From NCBI GenBank assembly GCA_040255675.1, contig JBDZVM010000026.1:1-54665 (forward strand): a stretch of 54,665 nt of DNA. The letters are read 5' to 3'. The DNA comes from JBDZVM01 sp040255675. GTDB lineage: Bacteria > Actinomycetota > Actinomycetes > Acidothermales > Acidothermaceae. Position 1 is the stretch's first letter, and each line of letters opens with the position of its first letter. The notes under the pieces were generated by a model. That model did not search any database. It had not been told where the DNA came from and saw only the letters and a list, made by a program, of their open reading frames with translations. A program made the translations under genes and the position numbers. Positions 24,628-33,306 of the stretch are shown piece after piece.

Positions 24628-25754
24628 CGCGGGTGCGCGGCTGACTGATTGGCCGCTAGCTGATTCGCGGCCACCGCGAGCCATCGCGCGGGTGAACTGA
24701 TCGCCTCCTTCGCGGAGCCCGCGAGGTCGCTCAGTGATATCGCGGCGTCGATTCGCGTTGGGTGCGCGGTTTCGTCGTGGATGGCCGCGAGCGCGGTTTG
24801 GTCGACGACGCCCGCGACGACGTAGACCGGGATTTTTCCCGCTGCTTGGTCGACCACGTGGCCCACGACCTTGCCGGCAAGGCTCGTCGCGTCGAATCGG
24901 CCCTCGCCGGTGACGACGATGTCGGCGTTCGCGAGCTCGTCGGCAAGACCGGTCAGGGCGGCCACTGTCGCGGCTCCGGGCGTAATGCGGCCACGCCACA
25001 GTGTCGCGAGCCCGAAAGCGGTTCCTCCGGCCGCGCCCGCACCGGGTGCCTCAGGATTTCCGCCGACGACGTCGCTGAGGCGCCGCAACGCGTTGTCGAG
25101 AATCTCGACCTGCGCGGGTGTGGCGCCCTTTTGCGGGCCGAATCGCGCTGCCGCGCCGTCGCGGCCCACGAGCGGGGCGGTGACGTCGGTGAGCAGCGAG
25201 ACGCCGCCGCGCGGTGGGGCCAGCAGGTTGCTGGTGTCGACGTCATGCACCATGCGCACTCCTGCGCCGCCCAACGAGATTTCGGCACCGCGGCTGTCGA
25301 GGAAGCGCGCCCCGAGTGCCCGAAGCGCGCCGGTGCCGCCGTCAGTTGACGCCGAGCCGCCGAGCGCGATGACGACCTTCGAGCAGCCGGAGCGAACTGC
25401 CTCCGCGATGGTTTCGCCGAGCCCGAACGTATGCGCGCCCATGGGGTCTAGGCGCTTCATCAACGAAATCCCGCTCGATTCGGCGAGTTCGACGACGGCG
25501 ACGCCGGTGCGCGACAACAGCCAACGGGCGTTGACCGCGCTTCCGTCGGGGCCGCGCACAGTCGCGACGAACACGCGCGCGTCGGTCTCGGCGGTCGAAA
25601 ACGCGCTAAGTGTGCCCTCGCCGCCGTCGGCCAAAGGCAGCTCCGAGATGTCGTCGTCCGGACGTCGTTGTCGCCAGCCCGACGCGAGCGCGTGCGCGGC
25701 GTCCGCCGCGTTGATCGTGCCTTTGAACGAGTCGGGTGCGATGACGACGCGCAC
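24624..25754 (-). CDS. Glycerate kinase (GlxK/GarK family)
   Basis: A 376-residue type I glycerate kinase: VVIAPDSFKGTI at the N-terminus, LPLADGGEGTLSAF (~residue 40), GLGETIAEA, ALGGSASTDGGTGALRALGARF (~residue 125) and VVTGEGRFDATSLAGK near the C-terminus are all family landmarks. It phosphorylates D-glycerate to 2- or 3-phosphoglycerate. The 3' end overlaps that of the FAD/Fe-S dehydrogenase by 4 nt on the opposite strand. The C-terminal tail (WLAVAANQLAANQSAAHPR) contains a small repeat. Confidence 0.9.
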   Translation of the reverse strand: MRVVIAPDSFKGTINAADAAHALASGWRQRRPDDDISELPLADGGEGTLSAFSTAETDARVFVATVRGPDGSAVNARWLLSRTGVAVVELAESSGISLMKRLDPMGAHTFGLGETIAEAVRSGCSKVVIALGGSASTDGGTGALRALGARFLDSRGAEISLGGAGVRMVHDVDTSNLLAPPRGGVSLLTDVTAPLVGRDGAAARFGPQKGATPAQVEILDNALRRLSDVVGGNPEAPGAGAAGGTAFGLATLWRGRITPGAATVAALTGLADELANADIVVTGEGRFDATSLAGKVVGHVVDQAAGKIPVYVVAGVVDQTALAAIHDETAHPTRIDAAISLSDLAGSAKEAISSPARWLAVAANQLAANQSAAHPR

Positions 25755-25796
25755 GAGGCTCCACCTTGGTCGCCGCTAGTAGGACGCTTAAACAGT

Positions 25797-25826
25797 ACGG
25801 AAGCGCCTGCTGCCAGGCGCTTCCGT
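25797..25826 (-). terminator. Strong stem-loop after the acetate transporter gene
   Basis: A perfect 13-bp inverted repeat (ACGGAAGCGCCTG at 25797-25809, complement at 25814-25826) with a 4-nt loop lies 31 nt beyond the transporter stop. In the minus direction it is followed by TACTGTTTAAG, a weak U-tract, so it probably terminates the transporter transcript. Confidence 0.7.
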
Positions 25827-25857
25827 AGGTGACTGTAGCGATGAGGCGGCTCCGCGG

Positions 25858-26670
25858 TTACTGACCGACCTTCACGCCGGGCATTCCGCCGCGGTATTCC
25901 ATCGGCGCGCTCGGCATCCGGCCGGGGATGTTACCGGCCTTCGAGTACTCGCCCAACGGAATGATCGTGCGACGGAACGCACCTTCGAACATCATGGCGC
26001 TGGCGACCAGCCACGCGATCGCGGCTGAGATGACGAACAGCACGCCACCCGCGCGCGTGACGCCGAGATACCCGCCGAAAAAGCCGGCGGCGGTGAGTCC
26101 AGAACCGGCCGCGAGGGTCCACAACACGGCGGAGACTCCGAGGTTGTGTCCCATGGCGCCAATGGCGGCCATCGTGGTGATCGCGCACAGCACGATGAAC
26201 CAGAACGCGAAGCCCGTATTCACGCTGCCGAACGCGATCGCCGGCATCACGCCCGTCGCGACGAGGAGCTGAAGAACGCCCCAGCCGAGCCAGAAAGCCC
26301 CCCACGTGCCGTGGGCGGCCACTGCCACGGTGTCGCGCGCCCGCAGCGCGTAGAACCCAGCGATCAGTTGCGCGAGACCACCAAAGAAAATCGCGAACGG
26401 CCAGATCACGCCGCCCGTGCTGGACGAGCCGTACCAGCCGGCTTGCCAGGCACCCACCATCAAGGTCGCGCCCATGAAGCCGAACAACCCGATGATGGAC
26501 GGCGCCGCCATGGGGCTGAGCACGACGCGTGTACGCGCGCGCCACCCCACTTCGTCGTCCGCGACAGCTAGCTCTTCCCAACTGTGCCGAGCGCCCACCG
26601 GTTCATCCCCGCGCGGATATGGCCGCGCGGAATAGGCAGAGTCGCCCCGACGGGGATCACGCATTGTCAT
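25858..26670 (-). CDS. Acetate/succinate transporter (GPR1/FUN34/SatP family)
   Basis: A 270-residue membrane protein with six hydrophobic segments between residues ~55 and ~230. The first transmembrane helix begins with SPMAAPSIIGLFGF, in the place of the family's NPAPLGL motif, and GVIWPFAIFFGGLAQLIAGFYALRARDT is typical of SatP/YaaH. The hydrophilic N-terminus (~50 residues) is long. These channels take up acetate or succinate with protons. A stem-loop terminator follows the gene. Acetate uptake fits the neighbouring 2-hydroxyacid and glycerate genes. Confidence 0.85.
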   Translation of the reverse strand: MTMRDPRRGDSAYSARPYPRGDEPVGARHSWEELAVADDEVGWRARTRVVLSPMAAPSIIGLFGFMGATLMVGAWQAGWYGSSSTGGVIWPFAIFFGGLAQLIAGFYALRARDTVAVAAHGTWGAFWLGWGVLQLLVATGVMPAIAFGSVNTGFAFWFIVLCAITTMAAIGAMGHNLGVSAVLWTLAAGSGLTAAGFFGGYLGVTRAGGVLFVISAAIAWLVASAMMFEGAFRRTIIPLGEYSKAGNIPGRMPSAPMEYRGGMPGVKVGQ

Positions 26671-26900
26671 TGTCGATCACCTCACTATTGCGGTGCTGTG
26701 GGCGCCGACTCGTTTCATTTCGGACCGGAGCACCCACGTGTCCGGGCATATCTATTGGCTACCCGTGCGGCCTGCCGCTAACCCTTGACCCTGTCAAAAC
26801 GCCATATCACTACTTCGTCTCACGACTGGAAATAGCGCCGAATCATTGGGCTTCTGCGCGGGTATAACTGACCTTTGCCGAGATTCGGGAACCGCCGAGT

Positions 26901-27125
26901 TCAGGCGACGTCCGTTCGGGCGTTTTGGGCGCAACCGCACGCGAATTCTGAGCAATGCACGACCAGATGGTGAAGATCTGGCGGCGTTGAGCAGTTGTCG
27001 TTCATGCAATGCGAATCGCCGCGCGCATGCACCACCAAAGAGTCATGACAATGCTCAAGGTCGTCGTTGCACCAGCGACACGTCGTGCGTTCGTACTTCA
27101 CGCGGCCGGCAGAGCGCTCGTTCAT
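26901..27125 (-). CDS. Small Cys/His-rich protein
   Basis: A 74-residue protein. It contains CRWCNDDLEHCHDSLVVH, then HCMNDNC and a C-terminal HCSEFACGC: seven to eight Cys and several His that could bind one or two zinc ions. The pattern CxWCxxxLxHCHxxLVxH looks like a recurrent small actinobacterial family, but I cannot name a function. The ATG at 27125 was chosen because the longer open frame upstream is antisense to the HAD gene and has no such composition. The spacing to the HAD gene (stop at 27152) is 26 nt, so it may be the last gene of that transcript. Confidence 0.55.
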   Translation of the reverse strand: MNERSAGRVKYERTTCRWCNDDLEHCHDSLVVHARGDSHCMNDNCSTPPDLHHLVVHCSEFACGCAQNARTDVA

Positions 27126-27151
27126 GCGTCGAAGGGTAGTGCGTGACCGTG

Positions 27152-27871
27152 TCAATGAAAGCGCGACGCGCCAGTCTCCAGCTCCACCAGGTTCTGCCGC
27201 AGGGTTCGGATGGTCTCGCTGTCGCTGAACTGATCGCAAAATTCTTGCGGCGACTGGTAGATCTCGGCCGCGCCCGCTTCGCGCAACTCTGCCGCGGCGA
27301 GACCGCCAGACGTCAGACCGACACACGGGATGTCGAGCGCGCCCGCTGCTTCGACGTCCCATCGTGAATCTCCGACGAAGACGACGCGCTTGCGTTCGAG
27401 ACCCGACTTCTTCAGCGCGGCTTGCAAGATGTCGGGCGCGGGTTTGCTCCGCTCGGCGTCCGCGGAACTGGTCGCGACCGCGATCACGTCGTCGCAATCG
27501 AGTGTCAGCAACAGCTTGTCGAGTTCTTCGGCCGACGATGACGACGCGAGCACCACGGCGAGCCCGGCGTCGGCGCACCTGCGCAGCAACGCCCGCGCGC
27601 CAGGCAACGGCCGGAGTCGGTCCCAATACGTCGAGTAAAGGGTCTTCTTCGATTGGTGCAATGCCGGATCACCGTCGCGGTCGCGCTCCCCGCCGATCAA
27701 CTCGTCGAGGATACGATCCGACCCCATGCCGATCGCGCGGTGAATGCGAGCCATCGGTACGTCGTAGTCGAGCTGGCGAAGTGCTTGCCACCAGCAAACC
27801 GTGTGGAGGTATGTCGTGTCGACGAGCGTGCCGTCAACGTCGAACAGCACGCCAGCCGCTTTACCGGGCAC
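27152..27871 (-). CDS. HAD superfamily hydrolase (beta-phosphoglucomutase/phosphatase-like)
   Basis: A 239-residue HAD protein. Motif I is VLFDVDGTLVDT (nucleophile Asp at ~residue 10, acid Asp two on), motif II VVLASSSSAEE, motif III Lys in SKPAPDIL, and motif IV FVGDSRWDVEA. A helical cap (~residues 18-90) is inserted after motif I, the type C1 cap of phosphoglycolate-phosphatase and beta-phosphoglucomutase relatives. Starts at a GTG. It lies 15 nt after the hemerythrin gene on the same strand. Confidence 0.85.
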   Translation of the reverse strand: MPGKAAGVLFDVDGTLVDTTYLHTVCWWQALRQLDYDVPMARIHRAIGMGSDRILDELIGGERDRDGDPALHQSKKTLYSTYWDRLRPLPGARALLRRCADAGLAVVLASSSSAEELDKLLLTLDCDDVIAVATSSADAERSKPAPDILQAALKKSGLERKRVVFVGDSRWDVEAAGALDIPCVGLTSGGLAAAELREAGAAEIYQSPQEFCDQFSDSETIRTLRQNLVELETGASRFH

Positions 27872-27886
27872 CCGCGAGGCCGTTAG

Positions 27887-28393
27887 TCACGCGGTGACGG
27901 CGTCGAGGGCGCTCTTGGCTGCCCGCGGATCGGTCGGCGTGGTCGGCGCATGCTGCTTGAGTTCTTCCATTTGCTGGCCGAGCTCTTGCAGTTTCTTTCG
28001 CGGGACGCCGTTTCGCACCTTCGGAAAGAGCTCTTGTTCTTCCTCGTCGATGTGATGTTCCACGGTCTCGATGAGCACGGTCGCCTTGGCGCTGAAGTGC
28101 TCCGCGTCAGGAGACCGATCGAGCGACATCGAGAACAGCTCGTACGCCAACACGTCGGCGACGTGGTGCTCTTCGTAGCTTTCGAGAACGTCGTCGTCCA
28201 GCTCGGGGAGAAGTTCACGAAGCTGCGGATACATCACCTCGTTTTCGATGTACGTGTGGATCGTCAGCAGTTCGATCATTTTGGTGACCAGCTCGCTCTT
28301 GCGTGACAGGTCGCCTCCGCGACGAAAGTCGCGGAAAACTTTCTTGATTTCGCGGTGGTCGTTTTTCAAGAGCACCAAAGCGTCACTTGGCAT
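27887..28393 (-). CDS. Hemerythrin domain-containing protein
   Basis: A 168-residue four-helix protein with di-iron ligands in the usual pattern: LLKNDHREIKKVFRDF (His ~12), LTIHTYIENEVMYPQL (His and Glu), YEEHHVADVL, and VEHHIDEEEQELFPKV. Stand-alone actinobacterial hemerythrins of this type are linked to sensing or handling O2, NO or peroxide. The start is preceded by AAGGGG. It leads the minus-strand cluster with the HAD gene and the small Cys/His protein. Confidence 0.9.
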   Translation of the reverse strand: MPSDALVLLKNDHREIKKVFRDFRRGGDLSRKSELVTKMIELLTIHTYIENEVMYPQLRELLPELDDDVLESYEEHHVADVLAYELFSMSLDRSPDAEHFSAKATVLIETVEHHIDEEEQELFPKVRNGVPRKKLQELGQQMEELKQHAPTTPTDPRAAKSALDAVTA

Positions 28394-28840
28394 GCCAGCC
28401 CCTTATATCTCGCGTTCGTGCGCGGTGCCTACCCAGGCGCTCGCCCGCAAAACGAAGCCGCGCTGAGCGCTCACGAAACGGGGCGCATTTTCCTCGCCTG
28501 TAGAGCGGATCAGGTTCGTGGCAGGGCCGAACGGGTACGTCGACTTGCGTCGCCGACCGGTGAAGTTGACCGGTGAACCGGTCGGCGAGGCGGAGATTGC
28601 GATGGAACACTGGGCGGCAGCGGCGGCAGCCTCGATCGTCGCGATAGCGATGGTGGTGCTCGTCGTCCTCCTCAGCTTTCGGTTTGCCGGGCCGGCACCC
28701 CCTTACTTGTTCATCAACCGGCCGGCGAGCAGTGCGGCGGCGGCCCCATAGGCCCTTTTTTCTATCGCGTCGCGCGGGCGCCTATCCGATGCGTCGGCAG
28801 TTAGGCTGGTGCTGAATCGGTAACGCCGAAGGAGGGTTCC
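28394..28840. other. Intergenic region with only weak coding signals
   Basis: No RNA gene or convincing promoter was identified. The only candidate is the short membrane-peptide ORF at 28602-28751. A promoter for the 28841 gene probably lies near 28790-28830. Confidence 0.5.
28602..28751 (+). CDS. Possible small single-pass membrane protein
   Basis: A 49-residue ORF starting MEHWAAAAAASIVAIAMVVL, with one hydrophobic segment (residues ~8-28) and a GGAG sequence 5 nt before the ATG. The tail is Ala-rich. I do not recognise it; it may be a chance ORF in GC-rich DNA. Confidence 0.25.
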   Translation: MEHWAAAAAASIVAIAMVVLVVLLSFRFAGPAPPYLFINRPASSAAAAP

Positions 28841-29119
28841 ATGTCCCTGCTCGACAAGGCTAAAGAGGCGGCCGAAAAGGCCAGGGTCGCGGCGCAACAA
28901 GGCATGCAACAGGGCCAGGCCAAGCTCGACGCGATGCAAGCGAAGCGACGGGCGGATGCGCTTTTGCGCGACCTCGGCGGGGCGTACTACGCGGAGCGAC
29001 GACACGGCGGATCGCATGACGCGGTCGAGGCCGCGCTGAGCGCGGTCGACGCGCACGTCGCCGAACACGGTCACGTCGACACCGCTCCGGGCCAGCCCGA
29101 CGCCACCAGCCCGGTGTAG
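28841..29119 (+). CDS. Conserved small helical protein of unknown function
   Basis: A 92-residue soluble protein: a charged, Ala/Gln-rich coiled-coil-like first half (MSLLDKAKEAAEKARVAAQQ) followed by KRRADALLRDLGGAYYAERR, a block I have the impression of seeing in actinobacterial small proteins. A strong GAAGGAGGG ribosome binding site precedes the ATG. Function is unknown. Confidence 0.7.
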   Translation: MSLLDKAKEAAEKARVAAQQGMQQGQAKLDAMQAKRRADALLRDLGGAYYAERRHGGSHDAVEAALSAVDAHVAEHGHVDTAPGQPDATSPV

Positions 29120-29211
29120 CCGACGCGCGTCAGCGGGCAATCGGGCACGTTTAGACGGACGCCTGTTGCGGGCACATCGCGATCACGGGTTTCGCGCGAG
29201 GAGGGCAAGTC

Positions 29212-29385
29212 ATGGAGCACTCGCACCACGACGTCGGAGCATTGATCACTTTGACGCCGGAGCAGTGCCGGCGTGCCGCACTCGCCGTCTGTGGGCGCGC
29301 GCAAGACGTCGACGACGCGACGGCGCTGCTCGACGCGCTCGGGCTTCGCGTCGCGTTGCGCCCCGCGGCGGCGGTTCCTGCCTGA
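29212..29385 (+). CDS. Small 57-residue protein of unknown function
   Basis: The ORF reads MEHSHHDVGALITLTPEQC...ALLDALGLRVALRPAAAVPA. It has a good GAGGAGG ribosome binding site 7 nt before the ATG and runs in the same direction as its neighbours. The His-rich N-terminus and ordered helix pattern (EQCRRAALAVCGRAQDVDDATALLDALGL) look like a real small protein. I know of no function. Confidence 0.5.
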   Translation: MEHSHHDVGALITLTPEQCRRAALAVCGRAQDVDDATALLDALGLRVALRPAAAVPA

Positions 29386-29540
29386 ACCCTCGGCGTCAGG
29401 CACCACGCGAGCACTCGGTAGGCCGTTCGGAGCAGCCGACGATACCCGTTCCGGTGTCATGCCGGGCGAAAGTTCGTCCGATCCATGCCGATAGGGGAAA
29501 GACGACTGCCGGTAGACGAGTGCGCGGAAGGTGGTTTCTG

Positions 29541-30764
29541 GTGCCCGACGCGCGGTCGACCTCCGCGACACCGCCCCGCTCCGCTGTTGTCTACGACGCG
29601 ACCGCGCTTGTGCAAGCGTGCGCCGCGGCGCTGCCCGAGATTCTGATCGACCCCGCTCAGCCGCGCCTGGTGTTCCAACCCATCGTCGATTTGAAAAAGG
29701 GCGCGGTCGCCGGGTACGAGGCGCTCGCCCGCTTCGACGGCCGGGTCGACGCGACCCCCGACAAGTGGTTCGCCGCGGCGGCCATGAGTGGGCTCGGTCC
29801 GGCGCTCGAAAGCCGCGTGGTGCGCTCTGTGCTCCACGCGCGTGAGAACCTTCCCGCGAACTGCTTCCTCACGGTCAACGTCACACCGCACGCGCTGACC
29901 AGCCCTCCCGTCATGGACGAGTTCTTGCGCGGTGGCGAACTGGCGGGCATCTTCGTCGAGTTGACCGAAGAGCAGGCGATCTCTGATCCCGACGCCATGC
30001 GCCGCGACCTGGCACGTTTGCGTGATCGCGGAGCCATGATCGCATTGGACGACGCGGGTTCAGGCTATTCGGGCTTGCAGCGGCTGCTGGCGTTGCGTCC
30101 CGAGCTCATGAAGCTCGATCGCTCGCTCGTCGACGGTATTCACGAAGACGAGGCGAAGCGAGCCTGCGTCGAGATGCTGATCGTGCTGGCGAGCCGGCTC
30201 GATTCGTGGCTACTGGCCGAAGGCATCGAACAACCGGGTGAATTGCGCGAACTCATCAAACTCGGTGTGCCGCTCGGCCAGGGCTTCTTGCTTGGCCGGC
30301 CCGCCGACCCGTGGGCGAGTCTCGGTGCCCAAACGACCGCGCGGATCAGGGTCGCCTACCGTGACGCGTCCGGGCGCGCACACATTTCGGCACTGGTCGA
30401 ACCGGTCGCGCTCGTCGCCGCTGAGGACGTCGACCGCGTGAGGTCGGCCGACTTTCTCAGCCCGCTCGCGGTTGACGGGCGGGGTGAACAGGGCGACGAC
30501 AACGAAAACCAGGTCGTCGTGTTGCTGGACGACGACGGCCAGGTCGAGGCCCTTGCGGTCCGTGACGAGGATTCTGGCGTAGCGCGCGAGATCGATGCCA
30601 CGTTGCGGCTGAACATCACGACGCCGATCGCCGAGGCGGCGCCGATGTGCATGGCTCGCCCGGCCGCGCAACGCTTCGACCCGATCCTGTGTACGCATGA
30701 CGACGGCACGGTTGCCGGCATCGTGCGAATGGAGCGCATCGTCAACTGGCTCGGTAGTCACTGA
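29541..30764 (+). CDS. EAL-domain c-di-GMP phosphodiesterase
   Basis: A 407-residue protein with an EAL domain at ~residues 40-270. The catalytic set looks intact: GYEALARF, VNVTPH (Asn), ELTEEQA (Glu), ALDDAGSGYSGLQRL (metal-binding Asp pair), LKLDRSLVDGI (Lys), LAEGIEQPGEL (Glu) and GQGFLLGRP. It should therefore hydrolyse c-di-GMP. The C-terminal ~135 residues form a separate domain I do not recognise, possibly ligand sensing. There is no membrane segment. The GTG at 29541 was chosen because upstream sequence in this frame looks non-coding. Confidence 0.85.
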   Translation: MPDARSTSATPPRSAVVYDATALVQACAAALPEILIDPAQPRLVFQPIVDLKKGAVAGYEALARFDGRVDATPDKWFAAAAMSGLGPALESRVVRSVLHARENLPANCFLTVNVTPHALTSPPVMDEFLRGGELAGIFVELTEEQAISDPDAMRRDLARLRDRGAMIALDDAGSGYSGLQRLLALRPELMKLDRSLVDGIHEDEAKRACVEMLIVLASRLDSWLLAEGIEQPGELRELIKLGVPLGQGFLLGRPADPWASLGAQTTARIRVAYRDASGRAHISALVEPVALVAAEDVDRVRSADFLSPLAVDGRGEQGDDNENQVVVLLDDDGQVEALAVRDEDSGVAREIDATLRLNITTPIAEAAPMCMARPAAQRFDPILCTHDDGTVAGIVRMERIVNWLGSH

Positions 30765-30776
30765 CTGCCGCGTACG

Positions 30777-31289
30777 ATGAGTCGCATGGCTGACCCGCGG
30801 CCGGCAAACACGCGCTGGCTCGACGACGGCGAGCAGCAGGTGTGGCGGTCGTACCTTGCGGCTACCCAGCTGCTCTTCGAACGCCTCAACCAAGAGTTGC
30901 AGCAACAATCTGGCTTGCCGCACACATATTACGAAGTGCTCGTGCATTTGTCGGAAGCGCCAGACAGGCAATTGCGTATGAGCGAGTTGGCAAACCGCTC
31001 GTTGTCGTCGCGTAGTCGGCTGTCGCACGCGATCGCGCGTTTGGAGGAAGCGGGCTGGGTGCGACGCGAGGGCTGCGCCACTGATCGGCGAGGTCAACTC
31101 GCGGTTCTCACCGACGAAGGCTTCGCCGTGCTCGCCGGGGCGGCTCCCGGGCACGTTGAGTCAGTGCGCACGTATCTGTTCGACCCCCTCACACCCGAGC
31201 AGGTCGAGCAACTCGGGGACATTTGCCACGCGATCGTGGAGCGTTTGAAAGGTCCGCGCACGCCGGGTGCCGTTGCCGACGACTGCTAG
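30777..31289 (+). CDS. MarR family transcriptional regulator
   Basis: A 170-residue winged-helix protein: QEL...SGLPHTYYEVLVHLSEAP, MSELANRSLSSRSRLSHAIARLEEAGWVRREGC (recognition helix and wing) and ATDRRGQLAVLTDEG. It resembles actinobacterial MarR proteins that control oxidative-stress genes, but the target is unknown. It starts 12 nt after the EAL gene; ATG 30777 or the ATG 9 nt further on may be used. Confidence 0.85.
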   Translation: MSRMADPRPANTRWLDDGEQQVWRSYLAATQLLFERLNQELQQQSGLPHTYYEVLVHLSEAPDRQLRMSELANRSLSSRSRLSHAIARLEEAGWVRREGCATDRRGQLAVLTDEGFAVLAGAAPGHVESVRTYLFDPLTPEQVEQLGDICHAIVERLKGPRTPGAVADDC

Positions 31290-31319
31290 CCGTCGGCAAT
31301 ATTCATAGATACTCGTGGC

Positions 31320-31964
31320 ATGGTCGTGCACCGCGTTGTCGAGGTCGCCCCGGCGCGGCTGTCGCGCTGGATGTCGAATTTCGCTTCGCGGCACGGCGAG
31401 TACGCGATGTCGCCAGGCGAGGGAGTGCTGACGCTTGCCGCCGTCGACGGTGCCGTCGCCGACATCGAGCCGCCGTTCCCCCCGCTGCCAACAAATTGGG
31501 CGGACGGCGACCCAGTGGCCGGCCTCGTTTCTCATGCGGAAAGGCGGCGCGTCGTCGGAGTCGTGTTGGTGCGCCTGGGAGGCTTCGCCGCGGGAATTTT
31601 CGACGGCGCTGACTTGACGTCCTCGAAGGTCGGCGCGCGTCAGGTGCACGGACGTTCCGCCGCGGGCGGCTGGTCGCAACAACGGTTCGCCCGTCGACGC
31701 GCGGGTCAGGCGAGGGTGGCCCTCGCGGCCGCGGCTGACGCGGCCGCCGTCGTTCTCTTGCCTGAATTGCCGCGCCTCGACGCTGTCGTGACGGGCGGCG
31801 ACAAGAACGCCGTGCGGGCAGTGCTTGGCGACATGCGGCTTGCCGCGGTGGCGCCACTCGTGGTCGACAGGGTGCTCGAGGTGCCTGACCCCAAAGCAAA
31901 AGTGTTGAAAGAAAGCATTTTCGCGGTAACCGCGATGCGCATCACCCTCAGCGAAGCCGGTTGA
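31320..31964 (+). CDS. acVLRF1 family release-factor-like protein
   Basis: A 214-residue protein matching the actinobacterial VLRF1 group of the eRF1/Vms1 superfamily. The block VGARQVHGRSAAGGWSQQRFARRRAGQ (~residues 102-128) contains the Gln-Gln-Arg-Phe motif of this group. Related Vms1/ANKZF1 proteins release nascent chains from peptidyl-tRNA, so a ribosome-rescue peptidyl-tRNA hydrolase role is likely. It starts 30 nt after the MarR gene and converges with the CBS gene (2-nt gap). Confidence 0.85.
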   Translation: MVVHRVVEVAPARLSRWMSNFASRHGEYAMSPGEGVLTLAAVDGAVADIEPPFPPLPTNWADGDPVAGLVSHAERRRVVGVVLVRLGGFAAGIFDGADLTSSKVGARQVHGRSAAGGWSQQRFARRRAGQARVALAAAADAAAVVLLPELPRLDAVVTGGDKNAVRAVLGDMRLAAVAPLVVDRVLEVPDPKAKVLKESIFAVTAMRITLSEAG

Positions 31965-31966
31965 TC

Positions 31967-32356
31967 TTACTGGTGCGCGGCGCCCTCCGTCGTCCAGCAC
32001 CGCACGATGTCGCGCATCGCGAGAATGCCGACGACCTCGTTGCCGTCGAGCACGACGAGATGGCGAAACCCGCCTTTCACCATCGCGAGCGCGGCGTCGT
32101 CCATCGCCCAATCCGGCGCGGCGAAAACCAAGTCTTTGGTGAGGTGCGCGCCGACCAACTCACGGTCGACGTCTTGACCGGCGCCAACCGCGTCGAGCAC
32201 GTCGCGTTCGGTGACAATGCCGAGGCCTGACGTCTCAGGGTCGATGACGACGGCCGCGCCGACCCGTCTTTTCGACATGAGCCGACTTGCCTCACGCAAG
32301 CTATGGTTCGGCCCGATGGTCAACACGTCGGGGTTCATGCCGTCTCGCACGCGCAT
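31967..32356 (-). CDS. CBS-domain pair protein
   Basis: A 129-residue protein made of two CBS repeats: MRVRDGMNPDVLTIGPNHSLREASRLM...GLGIVTERDVLDAV and VFAAPDWAMDDAALAMVKGGFRHLVVLDG...GILAMRDI. CBS pairs bind adenosine nucleotides and act as regulators. The ATG at 32356 has GGAGG 7 nt upstream; a GTG at 32383 is possible. No partner domain is present. Confidence 0.85.
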   Translation of the reverse strand: MRVRDGMNPDVLTIGPNHSLREASRLMSKRRVGAAVVIDPETSGLGIVTERDVLDAVGAGQDVDRELVGAHLTKDLVFAAPDWAMDDAALAMVKGGFRHLVVLDGNEVVGILAMRDIVRCWTTEGAAHQ

Positions 32357-32445
32357 GTCGAGGCCTCCGTCGCCGCCTTGCACGGATGGTCACTCCATGG
32401 TGGACCCGGATCTCGAGACCGACAAGCCTTCCGCAAAACCAAGCT

Positions 32446-33222
32446 TCACGCGCGCAACGCGTCGAGCGTGACGTTGTGCAGCAAGCCATTGCTGCACAGC
32501 AGGCTCGGGCTCGCCGGGCTCGGCCCGCCCTCGACACCAGTGGCCCGGCCGCCGGCCTCTTCGACGATCGGCACGAGCGCGGCGACGTCCCAAAGAGCGA
32601 GTTCGGGCTCGAGCGCAATATCGACGGACCCCTCAGCGACCAGCATGTACGACCAGAAATCTCCGAAAGCGCGCGTGCGCCAAACCCGGTCGAGCAAAGC
32701 GTTGAAGGCAGGACGACGCTGTGCCCACCCGGAAAAGCTCGAATACGAGACCGAGGCGTCGGCCAGCGTCGACACGCGTGAGACCTGATTGCGTCTCGGC
32801 TCGCCACCGCCGACCGCCGTCCAGCTGCCCAGGTCTTTCGCCGCCCACCACCGGTGGTTGAGAGCCGGAGCCGACACCGCGCCGACGACGCTTTTTTCGC
32901 CGTCGAGCAATCCGATCAGGGTTGCCCACACCGGCACGCCGCGCACGAAGTTTTTCGTCGCGTCGATCGGGTCGATCACCCAGCGACGAGAGCCGGACGA
33001 CGAAGAGCTGCCGAATTCCTCACCGACGACCGCGTCATCCGGCCGCAACTCGGTCAGGGCGTTTCGAAGCGCCTCTTCGACGGCGCGGTCGGCGTCGCTG
33101 ACCGGGGTGAGGTCGGGCTTGGTGTCGACGCGCAGGTCGAGCGCGCGAAACCTGTCGAGGCTGATGCGGTCGGCGATGTCGGCAAGTCGCAGCGCAACGT
33201 CCAGGTCGTCGGTGTAGGGCAT
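32446..33222 (-). CDS. hisN: Histidinol-phosphatase, inositol monophosphatase family
   Basis: A 258-residue IMPase-fold protein: VVGEEFG (metal Glu), WVIDPIDATKNFVRGVPVWATLIGL (metal DPID) and ALWDVAALVPIVEEAGG (second metal Asp) are the family signatures. Actinobacterial members in this aroA-rsgA neighbourhood are HisN, which hydrolyses histidinol phosphate; a general inositol/fructose phosphatase is the alternative. The ATG at 33222 matches the family N-terminus; the long frame upstream is antisense to the Nudix gene. Confidence 0.85.
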   Translation of the reverse strand: MPYTDDLDVALRLADIADRISLDRFRALDLRVDTKPDLTPVSDADRAVEEALRNALTELRPDDAVVGEEFGSSSSSGSRRWVIDPIDATKNFVRGVPVWATLIGLLDGEKSVVGAVSAPALNHRWWAAKDLGSWTAVGGGEPRRNQVSRVSTLADASVSYSSFSGWAQRRPAFNALLDRVWRTRAFGDFWSYMLVAEGSVDIALEPELALWDVAALVPIVEEAGGRATGVEGGPSPASPSLLCSNGLLHNVTLDALRA

Positions 33223-33306
33223 GAGGCCGACGGTATCGGATGGCTCCGTCTGAAAGTACGGGTTCGAGGCCGGGGCCGCGAGCGGCCGCGCGATAGCGTC
33301 CGTGGC

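Noticed and set aside
26671..26900. tRNA or regulatory RNA between the transporter and the small Cys/His gene
   Set aside because: No cloverleaf or known riboswitch pattern could be traced.
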